Shown here: in pieces, positions 7,470 through 16,274 of the stretch
Layout: each line of letters begins with the position of its first letter
Numbering within the stretch: position 1 is the first letter of the stretch
Source: Rhodospirillales bacterium
GTDB taxonomy: Bacteria; Pseudomonadota; Alphaproteobacteria; Micavibrionales; Micavibrionaceae
Assembly (NCBI GenBank): GCA_020638295.1
Contig: JACKIU010000002.1
Span: 558,001-622,000 of the forward strand
Direction: 5' to 3'
DNA: 64,000 nucleotides
Translations under genes and position numbers: made by a program
Notes under the pieces: model-generated
Told to the model about the DNA's origin: nothing
Databases searched by the model: none
The model's input: the letters and a program-made list of their open reading frames with translations, nothing else

Positions 7470-9938
7470 TTAAGCGTCCACCTCGGCCTTGAGCGCATTA
7501 TCCTGAATAAACTCCCGCCGCGGCTCAACGACATCGCCCATCAGGGTTGAGAAAATCTCGTCCGCCTTCACCGCATCGGCAACATTCACCTGCAACAAAG
7601 TCCGTACATTCGGGTCCAGTGTCGTTTCCCACAGCTGCTCTGGGTTCATTTCCCCCAAACCTTTATAACGCGAAATCGCCATGCCCTTACGCCCGGCTTC
7701 CATCACCCGGTCGTACAAAGCGGCGGGGCCGTTGATCGTGGCCAGCACTTTATCCCCTTGCCGAATTTCAACCGGGTTTTCAAACACCTCACCCAGCCAG
7801 TCTGCGGCCGCCTGCAACCGCACCGCATCGGCGCTACGCACACGGTCCGCAGAAATGCGTACGCTTTCGGTCACGCCGCGCTGTACGCGTTTAAAATTAT
7901 AACCCTTATCCAGCGTATAAAACCCTTCCCAGGTTCTGGCGTTTTTCGCCGCGCGCGCATTGAGCCGCTCGGCCACTTTCGCCGCCGCCGCCGCGCCGAC
8001 TTTTTCATCGCCTTGGACCTTTTCATCAAACGCCCCGGCAATCGCCGCTTGCTCAATCACCCGGCGATTCCCCGCGCGCTGCGTCAACGCATTGATAGAA
8101 CTGCGCAATTTGCGCGACTGCAACAGCAAATCCCGCAAATCTTCACCGCTGCGCGTTTGGCCGTTGCCATCGACGATCAGCAAATCATTCAGCGCCGTCC
8201 CAATCAGATAATCATCCAGCGCCCGCTCGTCCTTCAGATACACCTCACCCGCATTCCCGCGCTTGACCTTAAACAAAGGCGGTTGGGCGATATACAAATA
8301 CCCGTTCTCAATCACCTGCGGCATGTAACGGAAAAAGAACGTCAGCAGCAGCGTGCGAATGTGCGAACCGTCAACATCCGCATCGGTCATGATAATGATT
8401 TTGTGATAGCGGGCTTTCTCGATATTAAACTCATCCCCGATCGAGGTCCCCAGCGCCGTAATCAACGTCCCGACCTGTTCGGAACCCAGCATCTTGTCAA
8501 ACCGCGCCCGCTCGGTATTCAAAATCTTCCCGCGCAGCGGCAAAATCGCCTGATTGTGCCGATCCCGCGCCTGTTTCGCCGAGCCGCCTGCCGAGTCCCC
8601 CTCAACGATAAAAATCTCGGAAACCGCCGGGTCTTTGCTCTGGCAATCCGCCAGCTTGCCCGGCAGGTTGGACACATCCATCACGCCCTTGCGCCGCGTC
8701 ATCTCGCGCGCCTTGCGAGCCGCTTCGCGCGCCTGTGCCGCCTCGGCAATCTTGCCGACAATCATTTTCCCTTCGACCGGATTTTCCTCCAGCCATTCGG
8801 CCAGCTTCTCCCCGATCACACTTTCCACAACCGGACGCACCTCGGAAGACACCAGCTTGTCCTTGGTCTGGGATGAGAATTTCGGGTCCGGCACCTTCAC
8901 CGACAATACGCAAGTCAACCCCTCGCGCATATCCTCACCGGTCAGCTTGATCTTGTCTTTCTTGGTCAGGCCTTTTTCTTCGGCATATTTACCGACCACC
9001 CGCGTCAATGCGCCGCGGAAACCCGCCAGATGAGTCCCGCCATCACGCTGCGGGATATTATTGGTGAAACACAGCATCGTTTCGTGATACGCATCCGTCC
9101 ATTCCAGCGCCGCCTCAACCGTCACGCCGCTGTCTTTATCCTCGGTTACAATCGAAATCGGATGCTCCAGCATCGATTTTTTCGTCCGGTCGAGATATTC
9201 AACGAAGCTCTGGATTCCGCCCTCATAATGCAGATGAGTCTGCACGCGCTCTTCTTCATGTTCCGGGCGATTGTCGCTTAAGTATATATTCACGCCGGAA
9301 TTGAGGAAAGCCAGCTCGCGCAAACGATTTTCCAGCGTCTTGTAATCGAACTCGGTCTGAGTGAAGGTTTCCGGCGAGGGCAAGAATGTGACCTGCGTTC
9401 CAGTGCGTTCCCCGTTCTCCAGATCACGAATGGGTTTAAGGTCTTCGCCCGCCTCACCCATTTTAAAGCGCATATACCATTCTTTACCCTCGCGCTTGAT
9501 GTTCAGATCGAGATATTCGGACAAGGCATTCACCACCGACACGCCCACACCGTGCAGACCGCCGGACACTTTATAGGAATTTTGATCGAATTTCCCCCCG
9601 GCATGCAGCTGGGTCATAATCACCTGCGCCGCCGAAACCTTCTCTTCCTTGTGTTCGCCAACCGGAATCCCGCGACCGTTATCCTTCACGGTCACAGACC
9701 CGTCGGCATTCAAAACCACATCAATGCGGTCGCAATACCCGGCCAACGATTCGTCAATCGCGTTGTCGACAACTTCATAGACCATGTGATGCAGGCCCGT
9801 CCCGTCATCGGTGTCCCCGATATACATCCCCGGGCGTTTGCGCACGGCATCCAGCCCGCGCAAAACCTTAATCGAATCCGCGCCGTATTCGTCATTATCG
9901 CCGCGCTTGGGAGTCAGATTTTCTGCTGCTTCACTCAT
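7470..9938 (-). CDS. gyrB: DNA gyrase subunit B
   Basis: 822 residues (825 if started at a TTG at 9947). Gyrase B supplies the ATPase and Toprim parts of the supercoiling enzyme. The N-terminal GHKL ATPase shows VYEVVDNAIDESLAG, KDNGRGIPVG and GGLHGVGVSVVNALS. The Toprim region shows IFIVEGDSAGGSAKQ and ITDADVDGSHI-like MTDADVDGSHIRTLLL. The C-terminus has the usual YKGLGEMNPEQLWETT. An insertion of about 100-150 residues between Toprim and the end, with Ala-rich and Arg-rich helices around RAAKNARTWEGF, makes it slightly longer than the Gram-positive type, as in other proteobacteria. The ribosome-like AAGGA is 13 bases from the ATG and four from the TTG, so the exact start is open. Confidence 0.97.
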   Translation of the reverse strand: MSEAAENLTPKRGDNDEYGADSIKVLRGLDAVRKRPGMYIGDTDDGTGLHHMVYEVVDNAIDESLAGYCDRIDVVLNADGSVTVKDNGRGIPVGEHKEEKVSAAQVIMTQLHAGGKFDQNSYKVSGGLHGVGVSVVNALSEYLDLNIKREGKEWYMRFKMGEAGEDLKPIRDLENGERTGTQVTFLPSPETFTQTEFDYKTLENRLRELAFLNSGVNIYLSDNRPEHEEERVQTHLHYEGGIQSFVEYLDRTKKSMLEHPISIVTEDKDSGVTVEAALEWTDAYHETMLCFTNNIPQRDGGTHLAGFRGALTRVVGKYAEEKGLTKKDKIKLTGEDMREGLTCVLSVKVPDPKFSSQTKDKLVSSEVRPVVESVIGEKLAEWLEENPVEGKMIVGKIAEAAQAREAARKAREMTRRKGVMDVSNLPGKLADCQSKDPAVSEIFIVEGDSAGGSAKQARDRHNQAILPLRGKILNTERARFDKMLGSEQVGTLITALGTSIGDEFNIEKARYHKIIIMTDADVDGSHIRTLLLTFFFRYMPQVIENGYLYIAQPPLFKVKRGNAGEVYLKDERALDDYLIGTALNDLLIVDGNGQTRSGEDLRDLLLQSRKLRSSINALTQRAGNRRVIEQAAIAGAFDEKVQGDEKVGAAAAAKVAERLNARAAKNARTWEGFYTLDKGYNFKRVQRGVTESVRISADRVRSADAVRLQAAADWLGEVFENPVEIRQGDKVLATINGPAALYDRVMEAGRKGMAISRYKGLGEMNPEQLWETTLDPNVRTLLQVNVADAVKADEIFSTLMGDVVEPRREFIQDNALKAEVDA

Positions 9939-10081
9939 AATATTCAAATAATCCTTAAACGCTTAATTTCTCTTGGTTTCAGCCAAGATTTTGTATAGCA
10001 TACGCCCTGCCCGAAAGACAGGAGAAAACGCGTTTTTTTACGCCTTTTTTCACACCCTAACAGATTGAAATAACTAAACAA

Positions 10082-11203
10082 ATGAATAGCGCACTCAAAA
10101 ACCTTCTTCGCCCCCACTATATCGACCTGCAGGGCTATGTCTCCGCCGGAATGGAAAGCGATAAATCGGCCGAGAAAATATTTCTCAACGCCAATGAAAA
10201 CCCGTACGAATTACCGGGCTTAGAGGGTTTTAACCGCTACCCAGAACCCCAACCCAAGGCTCTGGCCGCCGCCTACGCCAAAGCCTATAACGTAAGCTCC
10301 GACCAACTTGTCATGACCCGCGGCGCCGACGAAGCCATCGTCATTCTGACCAAGCTGTTTTGCGAACCCGGCAACGACGCGATTCTGATCTGCCCGCCGA
10401 CCTTCGGCATGTACGGCGTCGATGCCAAAGCCATGCCCGCCGATGTGGTTGAAGTGCCACTCCGCAAAACGGACGGCACCTTCACACTCGATCAAAAAGC
10501 CATCGTGCACGCCACCTTCACCCCGGGCCAAAACATCAAACTGATCTATATCTGTTCACCCAACAACCCGACGGGCACCAGCTTCCCCCACGATCAAATC
10601 GCCGAAATCTGCCGCGAAGTCGAAGACAAAGCGGTTGTTATTTTGGATGAAACCTACGCCGAATTTTCCAGCGCTGGCTCGATGACCGACCGCCTCGACG
10701 ATCACCCGAACCTCATCATCCTGCGCACCCTTTCAAAAAGCTACGCGATGGCCGGCATGCGGATGGGATGCTTCCTCAGCGCCGACACCGACTTCATCGC
10801 GCTGGTCAAGGCCAAGGCGCTCGATGCCTATCCACTGCCCTGCGCCAGCGTCGAAGCCGCCCTGCATGTCCTGTCCGATGACATCCGCCCGCTCGCCAAA
10901 GCCAATATTGAAAAACTATTGGACGAACGCGAACGCCTCATCCCTTTGCTGAGCGGCAATGCCCTCGTCAAACACATCTACCCTTCCGATGCCAATTTTC
11001 TGCTGATTGAAATGGACGATAAAAAATGCCGGGCCAGTGAATTCATCAAATTCGTCGCCGAGAACAACGTCATCATCCGCGACTTCTCATCAAAACCACT
11101 GACCAAAAACTGCATCCGCCTCTCCATCGGCACCCCTGAGCAAAATGATCTGGTGCTCAGAATTCTGGAAGGTTTTGGCAGACAAGAAAATGCAAAACGA
11201 TAA
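10082..11203 (+). CDS. hisC: Histidinol-phosphate aminotransferase
   Basis: 373 residues, a PLP aminotransferase of histidine synthesis (imidazole-acetol phosphate to histidinol phosphate). HisC hallmarks are FLNANENPYELPG and NRYPEPQPKALAAAYA at the substrate site, VMTRGADEAIVILTKLFCEPG, SPNNPTGTSF, the cofactor Asp-Tyr pair in ILDETYAEFS, and the PLP lysine in LRTLSKSYAMAGMRMG. The last stretch, NCIRLSIGTPEQNDLVL, carries the carboxylate-binding Arg. It is divergent from gyrB and not near other his genes here. No ribosome site is visible before the ATG. Confidence 0.93.
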   Translation: MNSALKNLLRPHYIDLQGYVSAGMESDKSAEKIFLNANENPYELPGLEGFNRYPEPQPKALAAAYAKAYNVSSDQLVMTRGADEAIVILTKLFCEPGNDAILICPPTFGMYGVDAKAMPADVVEVPLRKTDGTFTLDQKAIVHATFTPGQNIKLIYICSPNNPTGTSFPHDQIAEICREVEDKAVVILDETYAEFSSAGSMTDRLDDHPNLIILRTLSKSYAMAGMRMGCFLSADTDFIALVKAKALDAYPLPCASVEAALHVLSDDIRPLAKANIEKLLDERERLIPLLSGNALVKHIYPSDANFLLIEMDDKKCRASEFIKFVAENNVIIRDFSSKPLTKNCIRLSIGTPEQNDLVLRILEGFGRQENAKR

Positions 11204-11262
11204 CCATCAAGAGTATGAATGGGATTCTTTCACCTCACACACAAGTGAAGATGATCTCCCCC

Positions 11263-12255
11263 TTATTTCTTGGAGCGCTTGGGCGTGAGCATAAACGCGT
11301 CCGGATCTTCTTTCTCCGGCGGTTTGGGCGGCAAGTAGTCCGCTGAGCTTTTACCGTTGAGCGGATTCGGTTGTTGCTGGAGTCTGGCTACCCGTTGCTT
11401 GGCCTTTCTATAGGCATCGACATTCAGGCTCTCGACCAGGCTTAAAAAACTTTTGTCCTGATTGCTCAGTTCATCGTAATGCTCTTTGATATCCGCAGGG
11501 ATTGTCGTGATCAGCTTTTCAATTTTAAACAGCTCTTCCTCTTCTATACCCCCTTTTACAAAGGCATCGATAATCCCTTCCCACATGGTCTCAAAATCCG
11601 TGAATGTAAGGATGTTGGTATTATCCAGCTTGCGGACTTTTTCATGCGCATTGCGCAATTCTTGAATACTCTTACGCGTAGCGTCCTGAGCGAATTTAAG
11701 TTTGCTCAAAACCACTTCGTGATGTTTCATATAATGGTCGAGCAGCATTTCAGTCATCGAAACCGATTCCGCTTCATCCGGCCAGACTTCTTTCTGCACA
11801 TCAGAGGCACTTTCAATGACAGGAGCTTCCTGCGGCTGTGCGGCTTCGGCCAGTTGGTCCTGTTGCATAATCAGGACAAATTCAACCAGCGCATTGAGAT
11901 CGTCCGCCGTAAAAGGCGCTTGCAGCATCTCGGTAATGCCGACCTTGCGCGCCGCATCGACCAAATGAAAGCTGTCAACACTACCGATCGCAATCACCGG
12001 GGCAATCACGTTCGGAGAATCCGGATCATGACGAATGAGGTCGGTCAAACCGATCACGTCATCCCGACCATCCTTCAACTTGGCGAGAACCAAATTCGGA
12101 GGCGTTTGCTTAAATTTTTCATAAGCATCCATCTTCAAACCGGCTTCATCTACGGATTTCACACCCAATAGACACAAGACCTCAACAAGCGTCTGTCTGG
12201 TTTTATCGTTTTCATCCACTACAAGAACGCGGCTTTGGCCAAGAATGCTGGTCAT
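11263..12255 (-). CDS. Degenerate receiver-domain protein with a helical C-terminal region
   Basis: 330 residues. Residues about 8-130 fold like a response-regulator receiver (SRVLVVDENDKTRQTLVEVL at the start), but the phospho-acceptor position in PPNLVLAKLKDG is a lysine rather than aspartate and the conserved lysine of the KPF motif is replaced in MLQAPFTADD. It should therefore not be phosphorylated in the usual way. Residues about 150-330 are long, charged helices (LDHYMKHHEVVLSKLKFAQDA and later EEELFKIEKLI), likely coiled coil, ending in a Pro- and Lys-rich tail. It may be a phosphorylation-independent adaptor or scaffold. No partner kinase is adjacent; hisC lies convergent and typA upstream on the same strand. 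Confidence 0.75.
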   Translation of the reverse strand: MTSILGQSRVLVVDENDKTRQTLVEVLCLLGVKSVDEAGLKMDAYEKFKQTPPNLVLAKLKDGRDDVIGLTDLIRHDPDSPNVIAPVIAIGSVDSFHLVDAARKVGITEMLQAPFTADDLNALVEFVLIMQQDQLAEAAQPQEAPVIESASDVQKEVWPDEAESVSMTEMLLDHYMKHHEVVLSKLKFAQDATRKSIQELRNAHEKVRKLDNTNILTFTDFETMWEGIIDAFVKGGIEEEELFKIEKLITTIPADIKEHYDELSNQDKSFLSLVESLNVDAYRKAKQRVARLQQQPNPLNGKSSADYLPPKPPEKEDPDAFMLTPKRSKK

Positions 12256-12375
12256 GAAAAAATTCCCGGAAATTTGAATTCACACACGCCTAAAGTATAT
12301 AAGATTTCCCATACACTCAAAGGGCTTTTTTCTGCTTACGCCTGTATGTGCAAACAGTTTTAAAACGGCTCAAAT

Positions 12376-14193
12376 CTACGACGCCGCGCGTGAGGCTTTC
12401 TTGCGCTCATGTGGACAGAGATGGGCTTTGCGCAAACGCAAGGACTGCGGCGTGACCTCCAGCAATTCGTCGTCATTGATATAGGCCATCATATCTTCAA
12501 GAGACATTTTACGCGGCGGGGTCAGGGTGACCGCATCATCCGAACCCGAAGCCCGCACATTGGTGAGCTTCTTGCCCTTGAGCACGTTAACCTCAAGGTC
12601 GTTATCCCGGCTGTGCTCGCCCACAATCATCCCTTGGTAGACAGGTGTTTGATGACCGATGAACATTTCCCCGCGGTCTTGCAAATTGAAAATCGCATAA
12701 GCCACCGCCGTGCCGGTGTCGGTGGAGATCAACGCGCCGTTCCGGCGGCCTTCGATATCGCCTTTATACGCGCCGTAGGAATGATACACGCGATTGAGTA
12801 CGCCGGTCCCGCGCGTCTGGGTCAGGAAGCGGCTTTGATAGCCGATCAACCCGCGCGAGGGCGCCAGGAAAGTAATGCGGGTTTTTCCGGCCCCTGAAGA
12901 GCGCATATCGGTCATTTCAGCCTTCCGCCGGTTCATGGAATCCACGATCGTGGAGGAATATTCTTCATCGACATCGATCGTGACCTCTTCAATCGGTTCC
13001 AGTTTCTGGCCGTTTTCATCCTTGAACAACACTCTGGGACGTGAGACGGTCAACTCAAAGCCCTCGCGGCGCATCGTTTCGATCAACACCCCAAGTTGCA
13101 ATTCACCGCGACCGCCAATTTCAAAAGCGTCCTTGTTGTCGCTTTCCTTAAAGGTGATCGCCACATTGGTTTCAGCCTCGGCCAGTAAGCGATCACGGAT
13201 CATGGTAGAGGTGACTTTCTTGCCTTCTTTCCCGGCAAAGGGAGAATCGTTCACCGTAATCGTGATCGACATGGTCGGCGGGTCGATCGGCGTAGATTTA
13301 AGCGGCTCAGTTTCCGTCGGGGCGCAAATCGTATCGGCCACAGACGCCTTGGTCAGCCCGGCGATGCAGATGATATCTCCGGCATGAACTTCCTCAACCG
13401 GCACGCGCTTATTGCCTTCAAACATCATAAGTTTGGAAAGGCGGCCGTTTTCGACGGTTTTACCGCCCAGATCCATAGCCTTGACCGTGTCGTTGATTTT
13501 CGCCGAGCCGTGTACAACGCGGCCCGTCAGGCAGCGCCCGAGGAACGGATCGGAATCGAGCAAAGTGGCGAGCATCGCAAAGGGCTTGCCTTCAGACACA
13601 TTCGGCGCCGGGACATGGTCGAGAATAATGTCGAGCAGCGGATGCAGATTCTCGCGCGGATCGTCCAGTTCACGCGTACACCAGCCGTCCCGGCCTGAGG
13701 CGTAAAGAATAGGAAAATCGAGCTGGGCGTCATTCGCATCCAAAGAGACGAACAGATCAAACACCTCGTCAATCACCTCTTCAGGGCGACCATCGGGGCG
13801 GTCAATCTTGTTAATGATGACAATCGGGCGCAGCCCTTGCTTGAGCGCCTTGCCCAGAACGAATTTGGTTTGCGGCATTGGCCCTTCCGCCGCATCGGTC
13901 AGCAGGATCACCCCGTCGGCCATGTGCAAAACCCGCTCAACCTCACCGCCGAAATCGGCGTGGCCCGGCGTGTCGATAATATTGATGCGCACGCCTTCCC
14001 ACTGAATCGAGGTCGGTTTGGCGAGAATGGTGATGCCGCGCTCTTTTTCCAGATCGCCCGAATCCATCATGCGTTCGTCGACCTGTTGATTGTCGCGGAA
14101 CATCCCGCTTTGCTTCATGATGGAATCAATCAGCGTGGTCTTGCCGTGGTCAACGTGGGCGATAATCGCAATATTGCGCAAATCTCTGGTCAT
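12376..14193 (-). CDS. typA: Ribosome-associated translational GTPase TypA/BipA
   Basis: 605 residues. TypA is an EF-G-like GTPase that binds the 70S ribosome and helps large-subunit assembly and growth under stress. G1 is IIAHVDHGKTTLID, G2 lies in KERGITILAKPTSI, G3 is IDTPGHADFGGEV and G4 is INKIDRPDGR. The C-terminal BipA-specific region ends LRLRKAHLCPHERKK, with the typical basic tail. I start at the ATG at 14193 (MTRDLRNIAIIAHVDHG), which has GAAGGA about ten bases upstream. The reading from 14223 only adds ten residues without a ribosome site. Confidence 0.95.
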   Translation of the reverse strand: MTRDLRNIAIIAHVDHGKTTLIDSIMKQSGMFRDNQQVDERMMDSGDLEKERGITILAKPTSIQWEGVRINIIDTPGHADFGGEVERVLHMADGVILLTDAAEGPMPQTKFVLGKALKQGLRPIVIINKIDRPDGRPEEVIDEVFDLFVSLDANDAQLDFPILYASGRDGWCTRELDDPRENLHPLLDIILDHVPAPNVSEGKPFAMLATLLDSDPFLGRCLTGRVVHGSAKINDTVKAMDLGGKTVENGRLSKLMMFEGNKRVPVEEVHAGDIICIAGLTKASVADTICAPTETEPLKSTPIDPPTMSITITVNDSPFAGKEGKKVTSTMIRDRLLAEAETNVAITFKESDNKDAFEIGGRGELQLGVLIETMRREGFELTVSRPRVLFKDENGQKLEPIEEVTIDVDEEYSSTIVDSMNRRKAEMTDMRSSGAGKTRITFLAPSRGLIGYQSRFLTQTRGTGVLNRVYHSYGAYKGDIEGRRNGALISTDTGTAVAYAIFNLQDRGEMFIGHQTPVYQGMIVGEHSRDNDLEVNVLKGKKLTNVRASGSDDAVTLTPPRKMSLEDMMAYINDDELLEVTPQSLRLRKAHLCPHERKKASRAAS

Positions 14194-14332
14194 GTCCGGT
14201 TTTCCTTCTGCCGTGCCGGGCAAGTTCTATAGTAGCGCCGGGCAAAAGGGAAGTGAATTGTTGAAGCGACTTTCATTCAGAAACCAATGATTTTAGATGT
14301 TTATAGTCCTTTACGAAATTAATTATACGAAT

Positions 14333-14454
14333 AAACACCCCCGTCCCAAGGAGCGGGGTATCAACACAGTCCCCTCTCCCCTCCGGGGAGAGGGTTAGGG
14401 AGAGGAGGAGGGTAGGGGTGGGGGACTTCAAAAAATCCCGGCCTTCGCCGGGAT
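14333..14454. repeat. Cluster of dispersed palindromic repeats
   Basis: The gap after typA holds CCCTCTCCCC / GGGGAGAGGG (14372-14394, ten perfect pairs around TCC), a purine-rich tail with repeated GAGG and GGGT motifs, and ATCCCGGC / GCCGGGAT around a CTTC loop (14435-14454). The 18-mer AACACCCCCGTCCCAAGG at 14334-14351 recurs at 47746-47763 after rsmB. These resemble REP-type intergenic repeats that are mobile or multiplied in many proteobacterial genomes. Confidence 0.6.
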
Positions 14455-14480
14455 GACGACAAATTAACGGACAGTAAGAC

Positions 14481-14957
14481 TTATTCCGCGGGCTTGCCTG
14501 AAGGAGTCCCATCCGCCTGAAAACACTCCGCCCAGGTGATCACCCCGCTATCGTCCGCGCGGCGTGCGCCTTTGATCACGATCTCCTGTCCCGTATCGAT
14601 ACGAGTATGGCATTCAAACACCGGAAACAATGTCCGCAAAGTCAAAATAAGCATCCGGTCCGGCAAGAATGGCCCGTATGAACAAAAATCCTCCCGGTCC
14701 GTATATTTCCCGCTCTTGTCGTCCTTGCTCCCGGCCGCATCCAGCCGAAAATTCGAACGATGCCGCGCTACAATCCCGTCCTCACGCATATATTGCGCCG
14801 TCGCCAGATTCCCGAAAATCCGGTAATCCGCCTCATTGCGCAACGAAAAACAGATCGGCTGTTCTGATATATCAAGTTTGGAATTATCCACACTCTGCGC
14901 CACAGCAATGTGCGGCATGATCATAGAAAAAACAAAAATAAAGTAAGCGCGCCTCAT
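14481..14957 (-). CDS. Exported protein of unknown function
   Basis: About 158 residues from the ATG at 14957. The N-terminus MRRAYFIFVFSMIMPHIAVA is a classical signal peptide with a likely cleavage after AVA, before QSVDNS. The mature part has several cysteines (in PICFSL, DFCSYG, FECHTRI and WAECFQ) spaced to allow two disulfides, which suits a periplasmic protein. A reading from 15011 adds 18 residues ahead of the signal peptide and is unlikely. I recognise no domain. It stands alone between the typA repeats and the tsaE operon. Confidence 0.65.
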   Translation of the reverse strand: MRRAYFIFVFSMIMPHIAVAQSVDNSKLDISEQPICFSLRNEADYRIFGNLATAQYMREDGIVARHRSNFRLDAAGSKDDKSGKYTDREDFCSYGPFLPDRMLILTLRTLFPVFECHTRIDTGQEIVIKGARRADDSGVITWAECFQADGTPSGKPAE

Positions 14958-15011
14958 AGGTTTATTGTACCATATGCATGCCCTTAAGCCGAAGAAGAAT
15001 AAAAACTGCAT

Positions 15012-15079
15012 CCCCGGGCTTGACCCGGGGCCTATACAGATTTACAGAAAAATTCAATAGACCCCGGTTTTCACCGGGG
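15012..15079. repeat. Two short palindromes before tsaE
   Basis: CCCCGGG / CCCGGGG around CTTGA (15012-15030) and CCCCGGT / ACCGGGG around TTTC (15062-15079). They are of the same general type as the palindromes near 14.4 kb, with no T tract, so I treat them as repeats rather than terminators. Confidence 0.5.
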
Positions 15080-15108
15080 ATGCGACCGGATTTTTAAAAA
15101 CAAAAGAT

Positions 15109-15534
15109 ATGAAACATCTCAGCAAAAGCCCCGGGGACACTGCCCGCATCGCTGCCGGTCTGGCCGCCGAGATCGAATCCGGCGACGTGCTTTTGCTCCA
15201 CGGCACCCTCGGTATGGGCAAGAGTGTTTTCGCCCGCGCGCTGCTCCGCACTCTGACCGGTGAGCCAAACATCGACGTCCCCAGCCCGACCTTCACCCTT
15301 GTTCAGATATACGACGGGCTGGATTGCCCCGTTTACCACTACGATCTCTACCGCATCGAAGACCCGGAAGAAATTTTTGAGCTTGGCTGGGACGATGCAC
15401 TGGCCGATGGCATTGTAATCGTCGAATGGCCCGAGCGTTTAGGCCCGTATAAACCGCCCCGCGCTCTGGACATCACGCTGTCAAAAGCCGACAATGATCC
15501 CGATACACGAGAGATTCTGATCGAGAAGAACTGA
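15109..15534 (+). CDS. tsaE: tRNA threonylcarbamoyladenosine biosynthesis ATPase TsaE
   Basis: 141 residues. TsaE is the ATPase that works with TsaB and TsaD to make t6A37 in tRNAs reading ANN codons. The Walker A motif is LLHGTLGMGKSVFAR, followed by the family segment DVPSPTFTLVQIYDG, the YHYDLYRI motif and VEWPERLG. In many alphaproteobacteria tsaE is followed by, or fused to, the sugar kinase amgK. Here it is unfused and its stop overlaps the ATG of the nucleotidyltransferase by one base, so the two are translationally coupled. Confidence 0.94.
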   Translation: MKHLSKSPGDTARIAAGLAAEIESGDVLLLHGTLGMGKSVFARALLRTLTGEPNIDVPSPTFTLVQIYDGLDCPVYHYDLYRIEDPEEIFELGWDDALADGIVIVEWPERLGPYKPPRALDITLSKADNDPDTREILIEKN

Positions 15535-16271
15535 TGAGCCGAAGCGCCCTATCCGACACCGCTTTTATTCTGGCCGCCGGCCTCGGCACACGCCTGCGCC
15601 CTTATACCAACGACATTCCAAAGCCGATGGTCGAGGTCGGCGGACAAACGATGATCGACCGCGCGCTGGATAAGCTCCACGACATCGATATCAAATCCTG
15701 CGTGATCAACACCCATTACAAAGGCGAAATCCTCCAGCGCCACCTGATGTCACGCCGCAACCCGCACATCATCTTCTCCCCCGAAGAAGAGCTGCTCGAT
15801 ACTGGCGGCGGCATCAACGCCGCACTTGAACATTTCGACGCCCCCTTCTTCGTGCTCAGCGGCGATTCCGTCTGGGAAGATGCGCCCCCTGAAAACAATA
15901 CAGACCACAACACCCTGCAAACCATGGCCGATCACTGGGACCCGGCACGCATGGATATCCTCATCCTGCTCCAGCCCGTCACGACCATGGCCCTGACCGA
16001 GGGGACAGGCGATTATGATCTCGACGCTCAGGGCCGCGCGCTCCGTTCAAAAGACAAAACCGGCAAATATATGTGGACCAGCATCCGCATCAATAAACCC
16101 GAAATCTTCGACGACGCACCCGATGGTGCCTTTTCCTATCTCGAACTTCTCGATTCTGCGCAAAAAAAAGGCCGCCTCTACGGCCTCGTCCATGACGGCC
16201 AGTGGCACCATATTTCCACCCCGGAAGACCTGCACGCCGTAAATGAGGCCCTCAAGGCCGATGAGGCCTAA
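15534..16271 (+). CDS. Nucleotidyltransferase, probable N-acetylmuramate-1-phosphate uridylyltransferase (MurU-like)
   Basis: 245 residues of the NTP-transferase fold. The N-terminal signature is FILAAGLGTRLRPYTNDIPKPMVEVGG, with the substrate region HYKGEIL, SPEEELLDTGGGI and the metal-binding FFVLSGDSVWED. MurU makes UDP-MurNAc from MurNAc-1-phosphate in the AmgK/MurU cell-wall recycling bypass. The kinase AmgK, usually encoded between tsaE and murU, is absent from this operon. The enzyme could instead act on another sugar phosphate. addB starts four bases after its stop. Confidence 0.8.
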   Translation: MSRSALSDTAFILAAGLGTRLRPYTNDIPKPMVEVGGQTMIDRALDKLHDIDIKSCVINTHYKGEILQRHLMSRRNPHIIFSPEEELLDTGGGINAALEHFDAPFFVLSGDSVWEDAPPENNTDHNTLQTMADHWDPARMDILILLQPVTTMALTEGTGDYDLDAQGRALRSKDKTGKYMWTSIRINKPEIFDDAPDGAFSYLELLDSAQKKGRLYGLVHDGQWHHISTPEDLHAVNEALKADEA

Positions 16272-16274
16272 ACC

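Noticed and set aside
7758..8876. Plus-strand frame of 372 codons opposite gyrB
   Set aside because: It lies fully antisense to a conserved gyrase gene and has no recognisable motif.
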